From Pomacea canaliculata (lineage: Eukaryota > Mollusca > Gastropoda > Architaenioglossa > Ampullariidae), in contig NC_037595.1 in assembly GCF_003073045.1 (NCBI RefSeq), forward strand, positions 13,198,074-13,262,073: a stretch of DNA of 64,000 nucleotides. Reading direction: 5' to 3'. Position 1 is the first letter of the stretch, and each line of letters opens with the position of its first letter. A program made the position numbers and the translations under genes. The notes below the pieces were generated by a model, which searched no databases, was not told the origin of the DNA, and saw only the letters and a list, made by a program, of their open reading frames with translations. This document shows, in pieces, positions 1 through 14,300 of the stretch.

Positions 1-539
1 TAAAAGGGAGAGAGACTTCATTAATACATGGAATTTCGACTGATTCAGAGGACTTCTGTTGGCATCTTGTACCGTTTACCGCAGAGGACTCGCGGAGCCC
101 TCAAATGGCGTTGCTGAGGAACATCGGTTGTCAATACGAATCCTGCTGCCTTACTACCGGCACGGAACCACTCATCCGTGCTATCGACTCAACAATATAT
201 TTGTTTCATTTTTCAATCAATCGACAGGAACCTCGTCTTCTTCGTTGCATTGGCAGAGCTGGTGGGGGAGGAAACGGAGGTAATGGGAGCCGAGAAGAAC
301 AAGCAAGTATGGCTTCCAACATCGCTTGAGGAGGAAAGACCTAGGAACAGGTTGTGCGAGCATTGAAGGGGAGTGTATAGCCGGGCTTTGTCCTCATGCA
401 ATATAAAGGAAAATGGAGGGAGGAAATGAAAAACAATGAGAATGGGGGCTTCGCTGGTTTTGAATAATACGACCGTTACTATAGCGTGTCAGTCCCTCAA
501 TACCTGTACATCAGGAAAGCGCTACTTCATCGCGAGCAC

Positions 540-606
540 GCACGCGCAGAACACACACACGCACGCACACATACACGCACTCTCTCTCACACACACACGC
601 ACACAT
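540..606. repeat. CA-rich imperfect microsatellite
   Basis: Alternating CA/CG dinucleotides broken by a short CT run. It generates a His/Thr-rich open frame over this stretch that has no protein support. Confidence 0.85.
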
Positions 607-3600
607 GTGCGCGCGCGGATGGACGCTCGTATATCTGAAGATCATATATCTCACGTTAGAGCATCAGCAACGTCTCCTGCCCAAAAGGTGTTCACAGACG
701 AAGTTACATAAACCATAAACTATGTAAGCAAACGTCTAGCATCTACCACTAGTGGCCTCAAACACGCAGTTTCCATGTTTGTCGGACAAGAATTCGCGGT
801 TTGTCAACAAACGCTTTAACAGTACGGACTGGCCGGCGAAGAGACAACATTGTACAAAAGGTCGACCGGTTCACAAGGGACATTTCGCCCTTTCATCTGT
901 GAAATCCAGAAGTAACTCACAAGCACAGATCACATCACCTCAAAAATTAAATGTTGAATTCACACAAAGCCCTTTACAGAGGCATAGACGAATTACCCTG
1001 CGTGCAATCAAAAATTACCGATAAAAATAATAAAAATGTAGAATTTGTATCAAACTTTTGAAGTCGTTCGACTCACGGACGTTCATGAAACCGAGAACCT
1101 CAGTGCGGCCACACTCTCAAACAGTAAATTACATAACACCTTCTAGACCCATACAGACGATGAAGCAGTAAATTACATAATAACATGCTCACCGAGGCTC
1201 AAGCACACTCAAACTGTATGTGACACACAAGACACACGGTCGCGTGACTGTAAATTATCACCTGCGTATAATGCTGAGCACGCACGCGCACTCGAAAGTT
1301 GTACAAGGAAGAGAGAGGATCATAGTCGGAGTGACAGCCGGGGATCTCCCTAACCGATCATAACCACCTCCACCATCCCACCCCACACCCAGACCCGTCT
1401 CCGGCGTAATAATGCTTAATTAACGGCTCGCCACGGTGACATGGCGTGCTCACTGCTCACAGCCTTTTGTTGTCAGGTGGCGAGAAACTAGATCACGCAC
1501 AGAGTTTACACACACACGGACACACGCACGAACCGCGAGGGTGAGGACGAGGGCACTCGTGGAGCACCGGTGGACGAAAACAAACAAACCCACACCTGAA
1601 AGGTAACCCTTCGCGTTACTAATAGCAACATCATCCACAACACGACTACAAGAAGTTTCGTGTGTATGTGTGTGTTTGCTACAAATCGAGGAATTGCTAG
1701 TACAGTCGAAACACGTGCGTGCTCACGTTCAGTAAGCGTGCGGTTAGCGCGTGACGTGTCGAGCATCTATAGCCACAAACAGCCTGTCCGGGCACGTGAC
1801 GTGCGCGATCTGGCTCGAGGCCCTCCATCTTGATTACCTGGCGGCGTGCAGTCAAGAAATGTACCTCCGACTGTTTAATCCGAGGCTCGCATTGCAGACG
1901 ACAGAACCGCTGACTCACAGTTTGTGATCGAATGGTTCGCCGTTACTTTGGTGACACGCGCGGCACCAGCTCCGTAACCCACAACACAGTTCTGCAGGTC
2001 AAAACTCGTGTGGGGAAGACTTCAAAATCAAACATCTCTCAGGTTTATCCTATGTCCCAATTATACCTTTTCAGCAGCTGCGCCATTCGAAACTTATTTA
2101 CATTAAAAAAATTAAATTAAATAAATGTGCACCTGTCTTGGTGAGAGATATCCTCTCACCTGTCGCCTGCAGCGTGACAGGCGCGCGTGCACACACACAC
2201 ACAGCCCTGACTGTATGCCCTTACCGGTGTTACATCTGACAGTCGTTACTCCTGTTACACCTGGCGGTTTGTAACGGAGTTACATCTGACGCTGCAGCTG
2301 CCACTCAGTCCCGACTTTCCAGCGGTCGCATCCCGCTCCGGCGTTCAACACGTTAAGAAGCGGATGACAAACGTGGCAGGCGTGAAAACAATGAGCACAT
2401 CAAACACTCGGGATGCTTTGCTCACCTCCAGCCATCGACCACCGCCTGTGACCACAGTTCCACATGTCCGAACATTTCCTCCACACTCCGGGATTTTCCC
2501 CTTCTTTCCCGAGGGCGTGAAAGCTTTGCTGTTCGCGAATCAATGATTACTTCTTCCTTGACCAAACACTATTGATCCCGGCCGATAACTGTCGGGTATT
2601 GGAGAGGTTTCAACAGTTGCACAGTCAGCAGACTGTATACATACACACCCAGCGTCCGATATATCGTTTGATGTTCGTATTCACACTTTGTAAGACTCCA
2701 TCACAGACCTTAAATATGAATAAAAATTTAGTCCAGGGAAAAAAAGTCATAAATATGGCGATGGCAAGGTATTGTCACCCTGTTTAGGCTATTTTATTGC
2801 TCACACTAATATTTATAACAATTGTAAAAAATTTTAAGTACCTCCTTTAAGGAGGGAAGAAAGACCTCTAAAAAAAGACCTCTAAAGAAGAGGAAAGAAA
2901 AAAAAAGTTTGTTTTGTTGTATTATTTTTTAAAAGTAATTTTTAAAGTTTTCATCACAAAAAGCGAAAGAATATTAAAAATAAACATCTAAATGGATTCA
3001 CTCACTGGCAAGCCAGGTAGTCAAGGAGAAGGAATTGCTTCAGTCAAGAGCTCTTGCTGACGAGATTACCATAAAGATAACTTATCAGTGACAGCTGTTA
3101 GATGACATGCCAGTAGCCAGTGGTTGGACAAGACTTCGATCATTTTATTGAGAGAAAGAAGGAGGGAGGGACAGAAGAGAGGGATGTATTGTACCCATAC
3201 AAGTCTGTGTTTGTATCTGTTGTGGGGTGACTGTCGGTTGGCACGACCTACTGAGGTAAGAGCCGTGTACACGATGATCTCCAACACACCTGAAAGCTCA
3301 GGTTTCAATCTTTAAAAATGTTGAAGCCAAGACCTGTTTGTCTGGGTTGAAGTTTGCACAACATGTCACACACCGTCCCCCAAATACACACGCTGGCTAC
3401 ACAGACAAAAGATTCGTCTATACCTTCTCTGAATGTAGACTACAGCGACTACACACGTCTATACACAGCGACTACACACTACACACCACAGCGAGTGGAG
3501 GCGGCTAGAGAAACTCCCGATGTAAGTCAGCGTGTAGACTGTGTGTTTGTGTGTCATTGTGACAGCCACAGTGCAGGCAAACCATGAATGTTGACACCCA

Positions 3601-5691
3601 GCTAACAAAGTGATGGAGTACAGACACAAACTTCATCCCAATAATTACAAGGGTCACTCTAAGTTCACGGACTGGCGTTCCATCTCATCGGTCGCGAGCC
3701 TAATTAACGAGGTATAAACAAGTGAAGAAAAGCTTGTACCTGGCTGGTGACGAGGTGGTGTGCAGTGCAGCAGCGTGTAGTCAGCCGCCTGTGTAGTGTT
3801 CGTGTCACTGCCGTGTCGGCCACTGAGGCTGACAGCACTCGCCTGGGGGCGCCCACAACCAAGTCATCCTTTGTCCAGTTCGCATGTAAACAAAGGTAGA
3901 CGGGAAAGGCACGGGTATCGATGAGACAAGAAGTAGGTTTGCCGAGGTTGGCGAGAATAGACGGCCTGCCGACAGCACGAGCTGCGTACAACTGCAGCGC
4001 CGCGCGCGACCTGGCGCATGACATCGTGTCGGCTGGCTAAAGCCCGCGTCACACTTGCTGACTTTACAAGAGTCGTGCACGAAATAACCGCAGGTCTGTA
4101 GCAACAGTTTGAACGTGTTTGTGATTGTCGGGACAAAAGTTTATGATGTGACAATCTGTAGTCTTCAAAGGGTTGACATTAACGATTATTTTTAATTATA
4201 TTCGGACTTGTAATACCATCATTCGGACATCGAGTCCTTTTTGCAATGTTTCTCTTCTCTGGGTTTTGTAGACTTACAAATATTACATTGTATTAATTTT
4301 TATTTTTTTCTTTGTTCACTTTTTTATTTTGTAAATGAACATACTTTTACAAGTTGTAGTAATCCTCTGGGATTAATATATTTGGTCATTTGTCATTTGA
4401 ATTCCATATTTTGCGTATTGTGGTACTGAATGATAAGGGATTTATTCTGGGCTGTTTACTGGGTGGTAAAAAACACTTGAAAGTAAACGAATATTTGAAC
4501 AATGAGGTAAAGGATCTGATTCAGCACACATGCGTTAGTAGAGAGCTTTTTGGGTACCATCACTACATTCAGTAAATGAGCCTCATTTCTGAAAAATAGA
4601 TGCTGACAGTGAAAGCCTCTTCTAATTATTTGGTGATGTATAAATATATATGACTGCTACAAATACAAAATGTAGAAAACATTTGGCCTATCTATTTAGC
4701 ATTTTCTCAACGTGTGAATGACACTGAAGTAAAGCTCCAGAGAACAAGAACCATAAGCTAGTGATGACTTGTTTCTGGTTAACATGCAAGAAAAGGGTTG
4801 TCTCCCATAGTCACTGTCAGTACAGCGATATTGTGGACTGACATCCCACGTACCTCTAGAAATCTAGTAATTATTACTCCCCACAAGCATTCTTTTAATA
4901 ACGAAATACATATTTTAAACACGTAAAGCTGTAAACTTAATGAAAATAATCCAGCTTCCTAACAGCTTATTATTATTTAAAGAAAAAGTATTTTAAAGCC
5001 AACTTTCTGATGCTATATACACACTGATGCCAGCGTTTTAGTAGTTTATTACTACCTATTACGATAATACCATACCTACTGCATACTTAATGCATAAATA
5101 CTACTGCTGTTACGAAACTAAAGGAGTTCACTTTTCAAAAAGAGCATTATGCATAAAAATGCTTTTTAAACTAAACTGTTATCTAATAATCTGTAAATAT
5201 TTATTTGCTCAATAAATTCATGTAAGGAAATATCTTTCCGATTTCTCTTGTCTGTTTCATATCGCTAGTAAAAAGTTACATTAGTTCGGATAATATTGCA
5301 GTCAGTAGGGAGAATATATGCTGTCGGACAAAAATAAATAAATAAAAGTTGTCAGGATAGTCTGCAGCTGGAAACGTGCATCAGGAGCCAAAACAAATCG
5401 TAGAGGGCAAGGGTTAGTCCGTTATTTCGTCATGCTGTCCTAACTCTTGCGTTTATAAAATAAATAATAATAAAATTTCAAATATATATGCACAGCTTGC
5501 TGATTGTCAGGGACATTGTCGTGGGTGGTGTGCACTGTACGGTGACCAGGACCTCCCAGAATTTACAAGATGTCGACCCAGTGAACCTGTGCTGTCTGAC
5601 AAGTTACACGATGCGTTCACACACCACTCAGCGTCCAGTTTTATGTAGATATCCATCTTGAAAGATGCCTACCTTACTATGGAGGTGGCAG

Positions 5692-5730
5692 GAAAGAGAG
5701 AGAGAGATGTGTAGAGAGAGAGAGAGAGAG
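5692..5730. repeat. (AG)n microsatellite
   Basis: GA dinucleotide run with one short interruption. Confidence 0.9.
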
Positions 5731-5870
5731 TATTCTGTGGAGAAGATATACCTACATACCTCTCTCATGCCATGTCATGGCAACAAAATATTAAAATATT
5801 ATTTGATAGAATGAACCCGAAAATGAGTTTATTATCAGACAGAAAAAAAGTAGACGACTGATCCCAATGC

Positions 5871-5936
5871 AAAAGAAGAAGAAGAAGAAGAAGAAGAAGA
5901 AGAAGAGAGAGAGAAGAAGAAGAAGAAGAAAAAAAA
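5871..5936. repeat. (AAG)n microsatellite
   Basis: Trinucleotide AAG run with a short GAGAGA interruption, ending in an A-run. Confidence 0.95.
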
Positions 5937-5977
5937 CCATTACAGGTTTATTCACTCCAGAGGGTGATAGACTTAAG

Positions 5978-6869
5978 GAGATTTAGGAGCTGTTCACTCT
6001 GAGAGAAAAATCACTCTCCTTGGGCCGCAACAACATCTCGCCAACAACACCTCGCCATTAATTAATCTTCTCAAAAGACGGAGAGTCAGACTCTGTGTTT
6101 GTAAATAACGATGTACACTGTGGACTCAGTACTTCTATACTTTCGCGGAGATTTAGTGAATGTTTCTTCCTGAGAGAAAAATCGAATAATGTGCTACCTG
6201 TGGTCGTTTGGTATCTTGATGCACGGCTTCAGGTCGTGTTCTAGGTGTTACCTTTCGACATAGAATGGTCAAGCTGACATGGACACCAGACTCAAAACAA
6301 CTTTTTACTTTAACTGCACGGCAACAGACTGAAATCTGTATGTAAACATTTATACATAGTCAAGCAAACTTCGAGAATCCAGTTCTAATAATTTGTCATT
6401 GATCTTTTTATGCAAGAAAGAATAGTTTGAAACACAAACGAGTATGGGCCAGGTATAGGTATATGCATGATACATTGTGAATCATCATGTTTTGAAATTA
6501 GGAAATTGTCAGAGGCTTGAATCATTAAAGAATATCGTATCTCCTTGTACGAATATGTGTCAAAAATGAAAGATGATTTGAACGATAACTATTAAGCTCT
6601 GTCTAAATGTGTCGATCACAAACGAAAAACAAAAGTAAACTATAAACAAAGAAAATACACACTATGTTCGATGTTTTCTTTACATTGTCAGACCAAGTGG
6701 AAAGGATGTAGCGTCTTCTTTTGTAACATGTGATCTGAATTGATCTTCGGACAAATAAGAGTGAAGGCAGCACAGGTCCTAGTAAACATGAGCAGTTGTA
6801 GCATCTAGTACTCGGAAGGGTCACACACTTGAGAAGATTTAGCAGGCCTTTCTTCCTGAGAGAAAAATC
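5978..6869 (+). repeat. Three-copy dispersed motif with TGAGAGAAAAATC core
   Basis: The 13-mer TGAGAGAAAAATC occurs exactly at 6000-6012, 6171-6183 and 6857-6869. Each copy is preceded 15 to 25 bases upstream by a GA(G/A)ATTTAG block, and the two last copies share TTTCTTCC directly before the core. Flanks are only loosely alike. This looks like an old local duplication or a short family of elements. No function can be read from it. Confidence 0.6.
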
Positions 6870-7846
6870 AAACAGTCTCTGCCACTACCTTGGGACGAGA
6901 CGGACGGCTTCATAAGTCTTTAGTACCTATTGTTTACGTAAACAGTGAAGCGCAAAGCGTGTTTATTACCATGCATTCTGTTTACGAAATCGTTCAAGAG
7001 GAGGTGTACAAGCTGACACACACACACATACACATAAGTGAAGCATTGAAAACTGCTCTGTAGGTTTTTTTTTTCTTGCTAGAAGTAAAGGTCAGTGCGC
7101 ACTTTCTATGCCTGTTCGAAGATGGTGTTAGCTTAAAGATACATTAGGTGTTTTTCATTTTCCAATTATTTACTTATTATTGAAAGTGATTAATATAATT
7201 GATTAATAATGCACTTGTTTCCGTCTCGCTTTTACGGAGCTTAATTGGCAAAATGGTGTCGTTAGTCTGACTAAAACCTTTTGAAAGATGGAGGTCGTTA
7301 GATGATTTAAATACGAGATTTGTCAGTTAGCGGACGGTCCTTTGAAACTCCTGGCAAGGCATCCATGGAAATGAAGTACGAAAGGGTGGCTGAAGTCACG
7401 ACCTTCGCTTGAGTGCGGTTCATCAAGAAATGTGTATGTGTTAAGAGAAAGAAAGCGAGAAAAGTCTGACACAATGAAGTGCACTTTTGTCTCTATTTCT
7501 GTTTCTTATTCTTCTATCTGTTCATGCAAGTTCACCCTAACCCATCCTTCTACATTGTCCGTTCGTCTACCTCCCTATCTCTCTGTGTCTTCTCTTTATG
7601 CTACTTTAAATCGCACCTTTCTGACCTGCCTGATTGTAATAGAGACTTTCCCCGCCTTAAATCTTCAGAGAGGAGGTGTTCTCGTTCAGTCTGGGGAACT
7701 TTATTACATTAGGCTGGTCATCACTATTGGTAGCAGACAGCAGTCTCCGCCCTGTTAATGTCTTCCTTTCAGTCTCTTGCACCATACAGTATCGGCCGGC
7801 AAAGACAAGAAGACAACGACGAAGACGAGGGAGAAAAAGAAGAACA

Positions 7847-7889
7847 GGATGATGATGATGACGATGACGATGATGATGGTGATGATGAT
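7847..7889. repeat. (GAT)n-type microsatellite
   Basis: Imperfect GAT/GAC trinucleotide run. Confidence 0.9.
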
Positions 7890-8323
7890 TTTCAATTACC
7901 ACTACCATCTCTATCATTATTGTCTTCTGCAGCAGATCTTCTACCGCCAGTTCCACAATCGTTATGACTCCTTCATCTGCTACGGTTATCAGAATCCATA
8001 GAGGGTTGGGGAAGCGGCTCGGTTAGAGAAGATGGGCACCACCTTCACAAAAAGCTGATTCCACAGACCGGAAAAAGGTCGCCTCTAAATTTCATAATAC
8101 TTTACTACCCAGAATTGAATTAAGATGTGCATGGCCTGGTCTTACAAATATCGTCAACCATCGACTTTTCTATTCCCCACTGCTAAATCAGACTCTGAAG
8201 GCAGCTGTTCTCGACAAGAAGCTCTTACATCGTCGGACAATCGAATGCAGTCACGACAAAGACCCTTTCCTTCACAGCTTACACCACGTGACAGGATGTG
8301 ATCCACGTTGCAGACCGTGGTCC

Positions 8324-8331
8324 TATAAAAG
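8324..8331 (+). promoter_or_regulatory. TATA box of the SRCR gene
   Basis: TATAAAAG lies 38 bases before the signal-peptide ATG at 8369, so a start site near 8354 would leave a 5' untranslated region of only about 15 bases. The spacing and strand fit a core promoter for the gene that begins here. Support is the motif and position only. Confidence 0.6.
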
Positions 8332-8368
8332 GCTATACCTGTAGCACAGGGTCCAGCAGTACCTCATC

Positions 8369-11300
8369 ATGGCCGGGAGCCTCCTGCCAGCCGTCGTGCT
8401 GGCTACCTGCTACTTGTCATGGACAGCTGTTCACGCAGTGAGTATCCATGCCAGTGATTCGCCTGGTCGTGAGGATGATGATGATGATGATGATGATGAT
8501 ATGATGTGATATGATATGTGTGCGTGACGGCATTCAGCGTGAAGATGAAGTAGAGTATGTTTCATGCTAAGGACGAGAGTGATGTCTTTAGAGCAAGGTT
8601 AAATAAAACCTACAATACCAATGACAGGAAACGTAGAGAAATATGTTGAAGAAATTAGTCAGTGACACTAAACCCATCCTAATAAGAAAATTTAAAATAT
8701 ACTAGTGCAACTCCATTATTCCAGGTTCATTTCAAACTGACCATTAGTCTCAGGAAAGAAGTTTATGGACGTCAGACGTCAGATATGCAAAAAGGAACTT
8801 TCTTGTATGTTTTCATGACTTTGCATTCATGATTAAAAAGGAATTCATACAATAATGTCTGAAGACATTGTAACCAAAGGAGTGATATAACATCTAACAT
8901 AAACTGCAGGGGTTGAATATATATGCACACACACACCAAAAAAACAAAAACAAAAAACAAACAAACAAACAAACAAACACACACACACACACAGAAAACA
9001 GTAAAGTTACAAAAAGAAATCGGTCTCTCAGATGCCCATAAGGAAACCTTTTTCTTTCAAGTTACGGCATTGCGCGAGGCGTGAGTATATCGTGTTCATT
9101 TATTGTAACTAGAGATCAGCACGGTATATGATGCTGGTCTCAGAAACAATGTTTCAGTTTTCTTATTATTACTTACTCCCACTCCTTCCCGCCAGCACCA
9201 GACTTGAAGCTTATCAAAGCAAGGATGGGTCTAATATCTTGCACTTCAAGTGTATGCCAGTAAAAAGAAAGATTCGTCGGATTACGGAATTTGAAGTTTG
9301 AGAGCAACACTGTAGAGAAGAGAATACCGTCGTGGCACGGAAGAAGGAGCAGGCGACAGCCGTCAGTGACACGCAGGCATCAAGATGGAGGATGACACTC
9401 ACAGAGACAGCTCATTAGCAGACGACAGCGGTAAGTGACAAGCAGGCAGCAAGATGGAGGATGGCAGACACAGACCATGGACGTGTATTTATGGACTGAT
9501 GTTTGTATGCCGAGACTCACTCTTAGCCTCTTGCGAGAAGTGATCTGCTGTTAGTCTCGGCGAGCCGTAACAAAAAATGTTAATAAACCGGAAGCTATGT
9601 CGTTTCCTGCCTCTTTTTAGTAGTAAAGCTGAAATGTGAAAAAATCGGAAGTTTTGTGGTCTGGAGCCTCGCTCTAGCAGTTAAGTGGAGAGAGAGGAAA
9701 AAAAAAAAAAAGAAGAAAAAATCGTCTGCCAGCTGTCCAGGGGATATAAGTTCGTGTACAGACACAGCTCATCAGCAGACGACAGCGTGACGCGCGTAGA
9801 TCCAGAATCTAATGTACACAACACGAAGCAACGTACGTGGCCGGTAAATCGAAAATGGAAAGCGGCCTGGTCCACACTAGTCTGCACTGGTCCACACTGC
9901 CAGGCCAGATAAAAGTGTCAGTGAAGGAGGCGCAGAATACTGTAAAGTCAAAAATCAAGATGGTAGCACAGGAGACAGAAGCCGTTAGTGGAAAAAAGTC
10001 GTCTGCTGCAAGAAATGGCGCAGTCCTGACAGCGAAGAACAATCCTAACAGAGCAGAACAGCGCAACAAACATCACAGATGAAAAGGAGAAAGCAAAACT
10101 CGAAATGAGGCAGGTGTAAGCTACTTAGATTTCATTACCTTTGTGAGACACATAGGAGCTCACCATGATTCTTTTATTTTTCTTGACAATTCTTTTGCCC
10201 TAGGGTGACCAGCAACATACCAGCAAGTACTTGATAAACGGAAATACATGAAACAGGTCCGCTATTAGCTTTACATATGTACACTATGCATCTAAAGCCA
10301 TACTTCTGTCTCAACTGAATTATTAGATTCATTAATTTAATATACTGTAACTGAGACATTATGTCTAATGTGTGGTTGGGAATGGGGAAGCCTGGAGGAA
10401 AATGAATGGGTGCAGGAGTGGATAATGTAATTTATTATTTTAATAATTCTTGTAACAATAACAGCTTTAAAAATCACTAATAATGTATAGTTGAAATACA
10501 GAACACTCCTTTATTCCGAACTTTTAATGTTCTTACCATTTCAAGAGTTTGTTTGCTTATGTCATTAACTGGTGGCTGAGCAGATACTTCTAATGACTTC
10601 TGAAGCACAGCAATCTTGTTGTCAACTGTGACCATTGCTTTGGGGTTATTTTCTATCTATTCTGTTGCATTTAGAGCATCTTAGAACATCTCTCTGTCCA
10701 CAAATGAATGAATATATAAGGGAGACAAGTACTGGAAACTTTAGGAGTTGTTCCACTAAAGATTACTTCCCTTTTAAGAAAGTTACCCAATCAGGTATTT
10801 CATTAACTTTGAAAGTAGGTAAGAAATTCTGTGTTCAAGCGCCATCTTAAAGTCGGTTACATGTTACTCAATTCAACATGGATTTGTACTCAAACAACTA
10901 AAAATAAGAAGAAAACAGTAAGTAATATTTTAATTCTAATGTATATTGTAATAAAATATGTTTGGTACTTTATCTTTGTTTAAATCGTGTAAATATTTTT
11001 TTTGTTGATTTCTAACGATTGACCTACTTCCTGATTAGTGAATTCTCAGTGCCACAACTATGACGCTGACAACGCTGCTGAACTACCATTTTACACCCTT
11101 CCCCTATTATATGTAACCAAAAAATACAGCCCTGCGACGCTATTAGACTTCTTTGTCCATGTGTAACTTAAATGGACAACATTACTGGCCAGCCGGAAAC
11201 ATAAAAATTTCTTCTTTTAGACACACAAAAAAAATCAGGTAAATTGATGGAAAATTTTCAATTTTATCTTAATTTTATAGAATCTAATCTTCATTCTTTA

Positions 11301-14300
11301 AAATTTCTCTATTTTCAGGAATTTGATGTTCGTCTGGTCGGCGGTATTTCCGATGCACAAGGCCGACTGGAGGTGTTTATCAATGGAAGCTGGGGCACTG
11401 TTGCGACGATCGTTTCAACGAAAATGACGCCAAAGTTGTCTGTCGTCAGCTTGGATTTAATACGTCAGTAACCGCCACTTTTCAATATTGAAAAATAAAA
11501 TCACCACAAAGATAAAAATGCCCCCTTGAAGTAAACGTATATATGGGGAAATAATAAGTAAATATATTTGAACATGATTATTATGATAATGTTAATACCG
11601 CCTTTCAACCGAAATTTTGTTACGCATAGGCATCGTGAACGATGCTTCCATTATTCATCTAGATTCTAGAAGCTTCTTTATATACTTTTCGATAGGTGAA
11701 CTACTATTAAATGCATCCATATTTCACGAGTCAAAGTTAATCTCGAAATAATTGTGAGCAGGAGCAACTACCCCATTGTGAGGTACCATGCCTACTACGG
11801 AGAAGGTCAAGACCCTATCTGGCTGGACAACGTTGAGTGCAAAGGTTGTGAAAGCAATTTGTCGCAGTGTGCGCATAGGGGTACCCACAACTGTGACCAT
11901 GGCGAGGACGTTGGGGTGGAATGTGAGCCGCCACCCACTGTTCCAGGTGAGCAGTAGTTTACCCCCTCTTAAGTGTTGCAGTTCAAACAATCCTTACCTT
12001 TCTTGGTTCATCTATATTAAGAGTTCCTGGGTTGTCTTTTTTCCGCACTTGATTATTTTTCGAAAGAATACAGACGAAAAAACAACCATGCAGGCAATCT
12101 GTGACTAATGTGACGCAGAATGGAGGAACAGTAAACACGAATTGACATCAAAATTTGTTATCGACATGTACAGCAGCAGAAAGACTTAAAGTACACATAG
12201 CTACATGCGACTTGCTGACAAGAGACAAGAATACCAGTCCTGTCTGACAAAACACTGAGTCTTAACCTGGTGCTCTACCTTTCTTCTCACTTGTGAAGCC
12301 GAAGAGCTTAGAGGCCACCAGCTGTGAATCTACGGCAATAAACACACTGTACCGGTTATCTAGTCAGTCCTTGCCTGGAGAAGAAGGCGTGTTCTTGTGA
12401 GAAAATCACCGTAACATTATGATAAAATATGTCAAATTAGAGGTCTAAGCCAACTTTTTATAAATCCATGTAATGTCTTGTTCAGTAAGTCTTTGTAGTG
12501 GGCAATTTTCTTATGACAAGAGATTAGGTTCTCACAAGTTTACCTAACCCACTGTCATGTAATCAAGACTATTTTTTAGAAGCGGGCTTTAAGTCCTTTC
12601 TCTGTCGTTGCAGTTGTTCCTGACATTAAAGTGCGCCTTGTGAACGGAGGAGCCCCTTTCCGAGGTAGAATAGAGCTGTACTGGAATGGACAGTGGCAGA
12701 CAATGTGCGACGAATGTCTTACTGAGAACATTGCCCGGGTAATTTGCACGTCTGTTGGATTCAAAAGGTAAGTACAGACAGTAGGTAATGCCATGCTGGT
12801 GGTAGCTGATTAGCATAACTGACAGTTAACAAGCGAGATCTGTTTTAGCTGTATCTCGATTTATATGTATATATTTCTCGCTATAAGGGAGAAGAAAGAA
12901 AGAACAAAAGAAAGAATAAAAAGGGAAAGATAGGTTAATAGCAAAAGGTAAACGAGAAAAAAAGAATACCAGTTACCTGCATTTTTTGCGCGCAAATCTT
13001 CACTTCAATAAGTGTAAAAACTGTTATCGGCGAAATTTTAGAAAAAGTATTTCAGTAAGTCAAAATAAATAGTAAAAACTAAAGATAGAAGTGATTGATT
13101 TGAATGGTAAATAGGACATTACATAAAAAGATAAAGAGGACATTATGCAAACAGAGCATTATGTATAGAGAACATTACATAACAGAGGTCATCAGATAAT
13201 GAAAACAATACAGAACGAGGATATTAGGTAATGAAGACAACATGTGGTGATTGAAATGGTATTCAGTGTGCATAACTGGCACTTTTTACTTACACCATTA
13301 TTACAGTTCTTCACCAGCCATTCTACGCTCAGCATACTTTGGAAGAGGAAGTGGTAGGATGTTCCAGGACGATCTGTACTGCCTAGGTTCCGAGACTAAT
13401 CTGGGACAATGCAGCAATTTTGGCCGGGGTGACCATGACCACAGTCAGGATGCAAGCCTTGACTGCCTGCCCTCCCCTTCGCCAAGCACCAATCGTATGT
13501 AGACAGAAGTTCTTAGGCAGCAGATGTAGGTTCCTTTAATCGCATAAGTCAATCATATGCTGGCAAGTGGAATTATAGGTAGATGTGGGCCGATCTTATC
13601 ATGACGACAGTTACATGTAGACAGACCGAAGTAAGCAACAGCCATGTCTCGCTCTGTCCACAGCCATTAGGGTGAAGAAAGCTTGAGTTTCTGACCTATC
13701 ATGGACATTCTGATCATAATTAAAAAAAAAACCCAAACTGTGTGGATACAGTCCTCTAAATTCTGATTAAAAAATAATATTTGAGATCAACTTGATCAAC
13801 ACAGTAGGATTAAGTAAGTTTCCTTTGATATTGTTCCGTCATTATTGTTTCAAGAAATAAATTAAATTTCAAAAACACGATTTTCCAAAGATCAAGCCAA
13901 TAACTTTACCCACACCGACAAAAGACGTCATCTCAAATAAAGTGGAAAACACTAACTAAACCGGCTTTAATATCGCCTAACCTAAACGAAAGCTGCGAAT
14001 AAGTAGGAAATTGTCTAGTTTTAAGAACATTTTTCGTACATGATGATAATGGTGGTGTGTGGACAAAGCAAAGTCGTTATAGTAGAAATTTTACATCGAC
14101 AACACACAGGACGTGATGAATTCCGTGTCCGTCTGGAGGGACGACATTCTTGGGAAGGCAGACTGGAGGTGGAGATATCCGGCCAGTGGGGAACTGTGTG
14201 CGACGATGGCTTCACCAAGGAGGACGCTATTGTCGCCTGTCGGTCTCTTGGCTTCAGCAGGTTGGCAACTTGTTAATATACTCCCTACTGTCCCTACATA

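Larger units (their letters stand above)
1..8313. other. Intergenic stretch without a recognisable gene
   Basis: I see no exon with a family signature and plausible splice sites here. Open frames are short and most come from CA, GAT or AAG repeats. The part from about 500 to 2500 and 3700 to 4100 is richer in CG dinucleotides than the rest and could be promoter or untranslated sequence of a gene outside the window or unread here. The remainder is AT-rich with simple repeats listed separately. Confidence 0.5.

Noticed and set aside
3704-4154. Three overlapping minus-strand open frames in CG-rich DNA
   Set aside because: Overlapping frames in GC-rich sequence without motifs; may be untranslated first-exon sequence at most.
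7758-7967. Asp-rich open frame
   Set aside because: It is produced by the GAT/GAC microsatellite; no splice support or homology.
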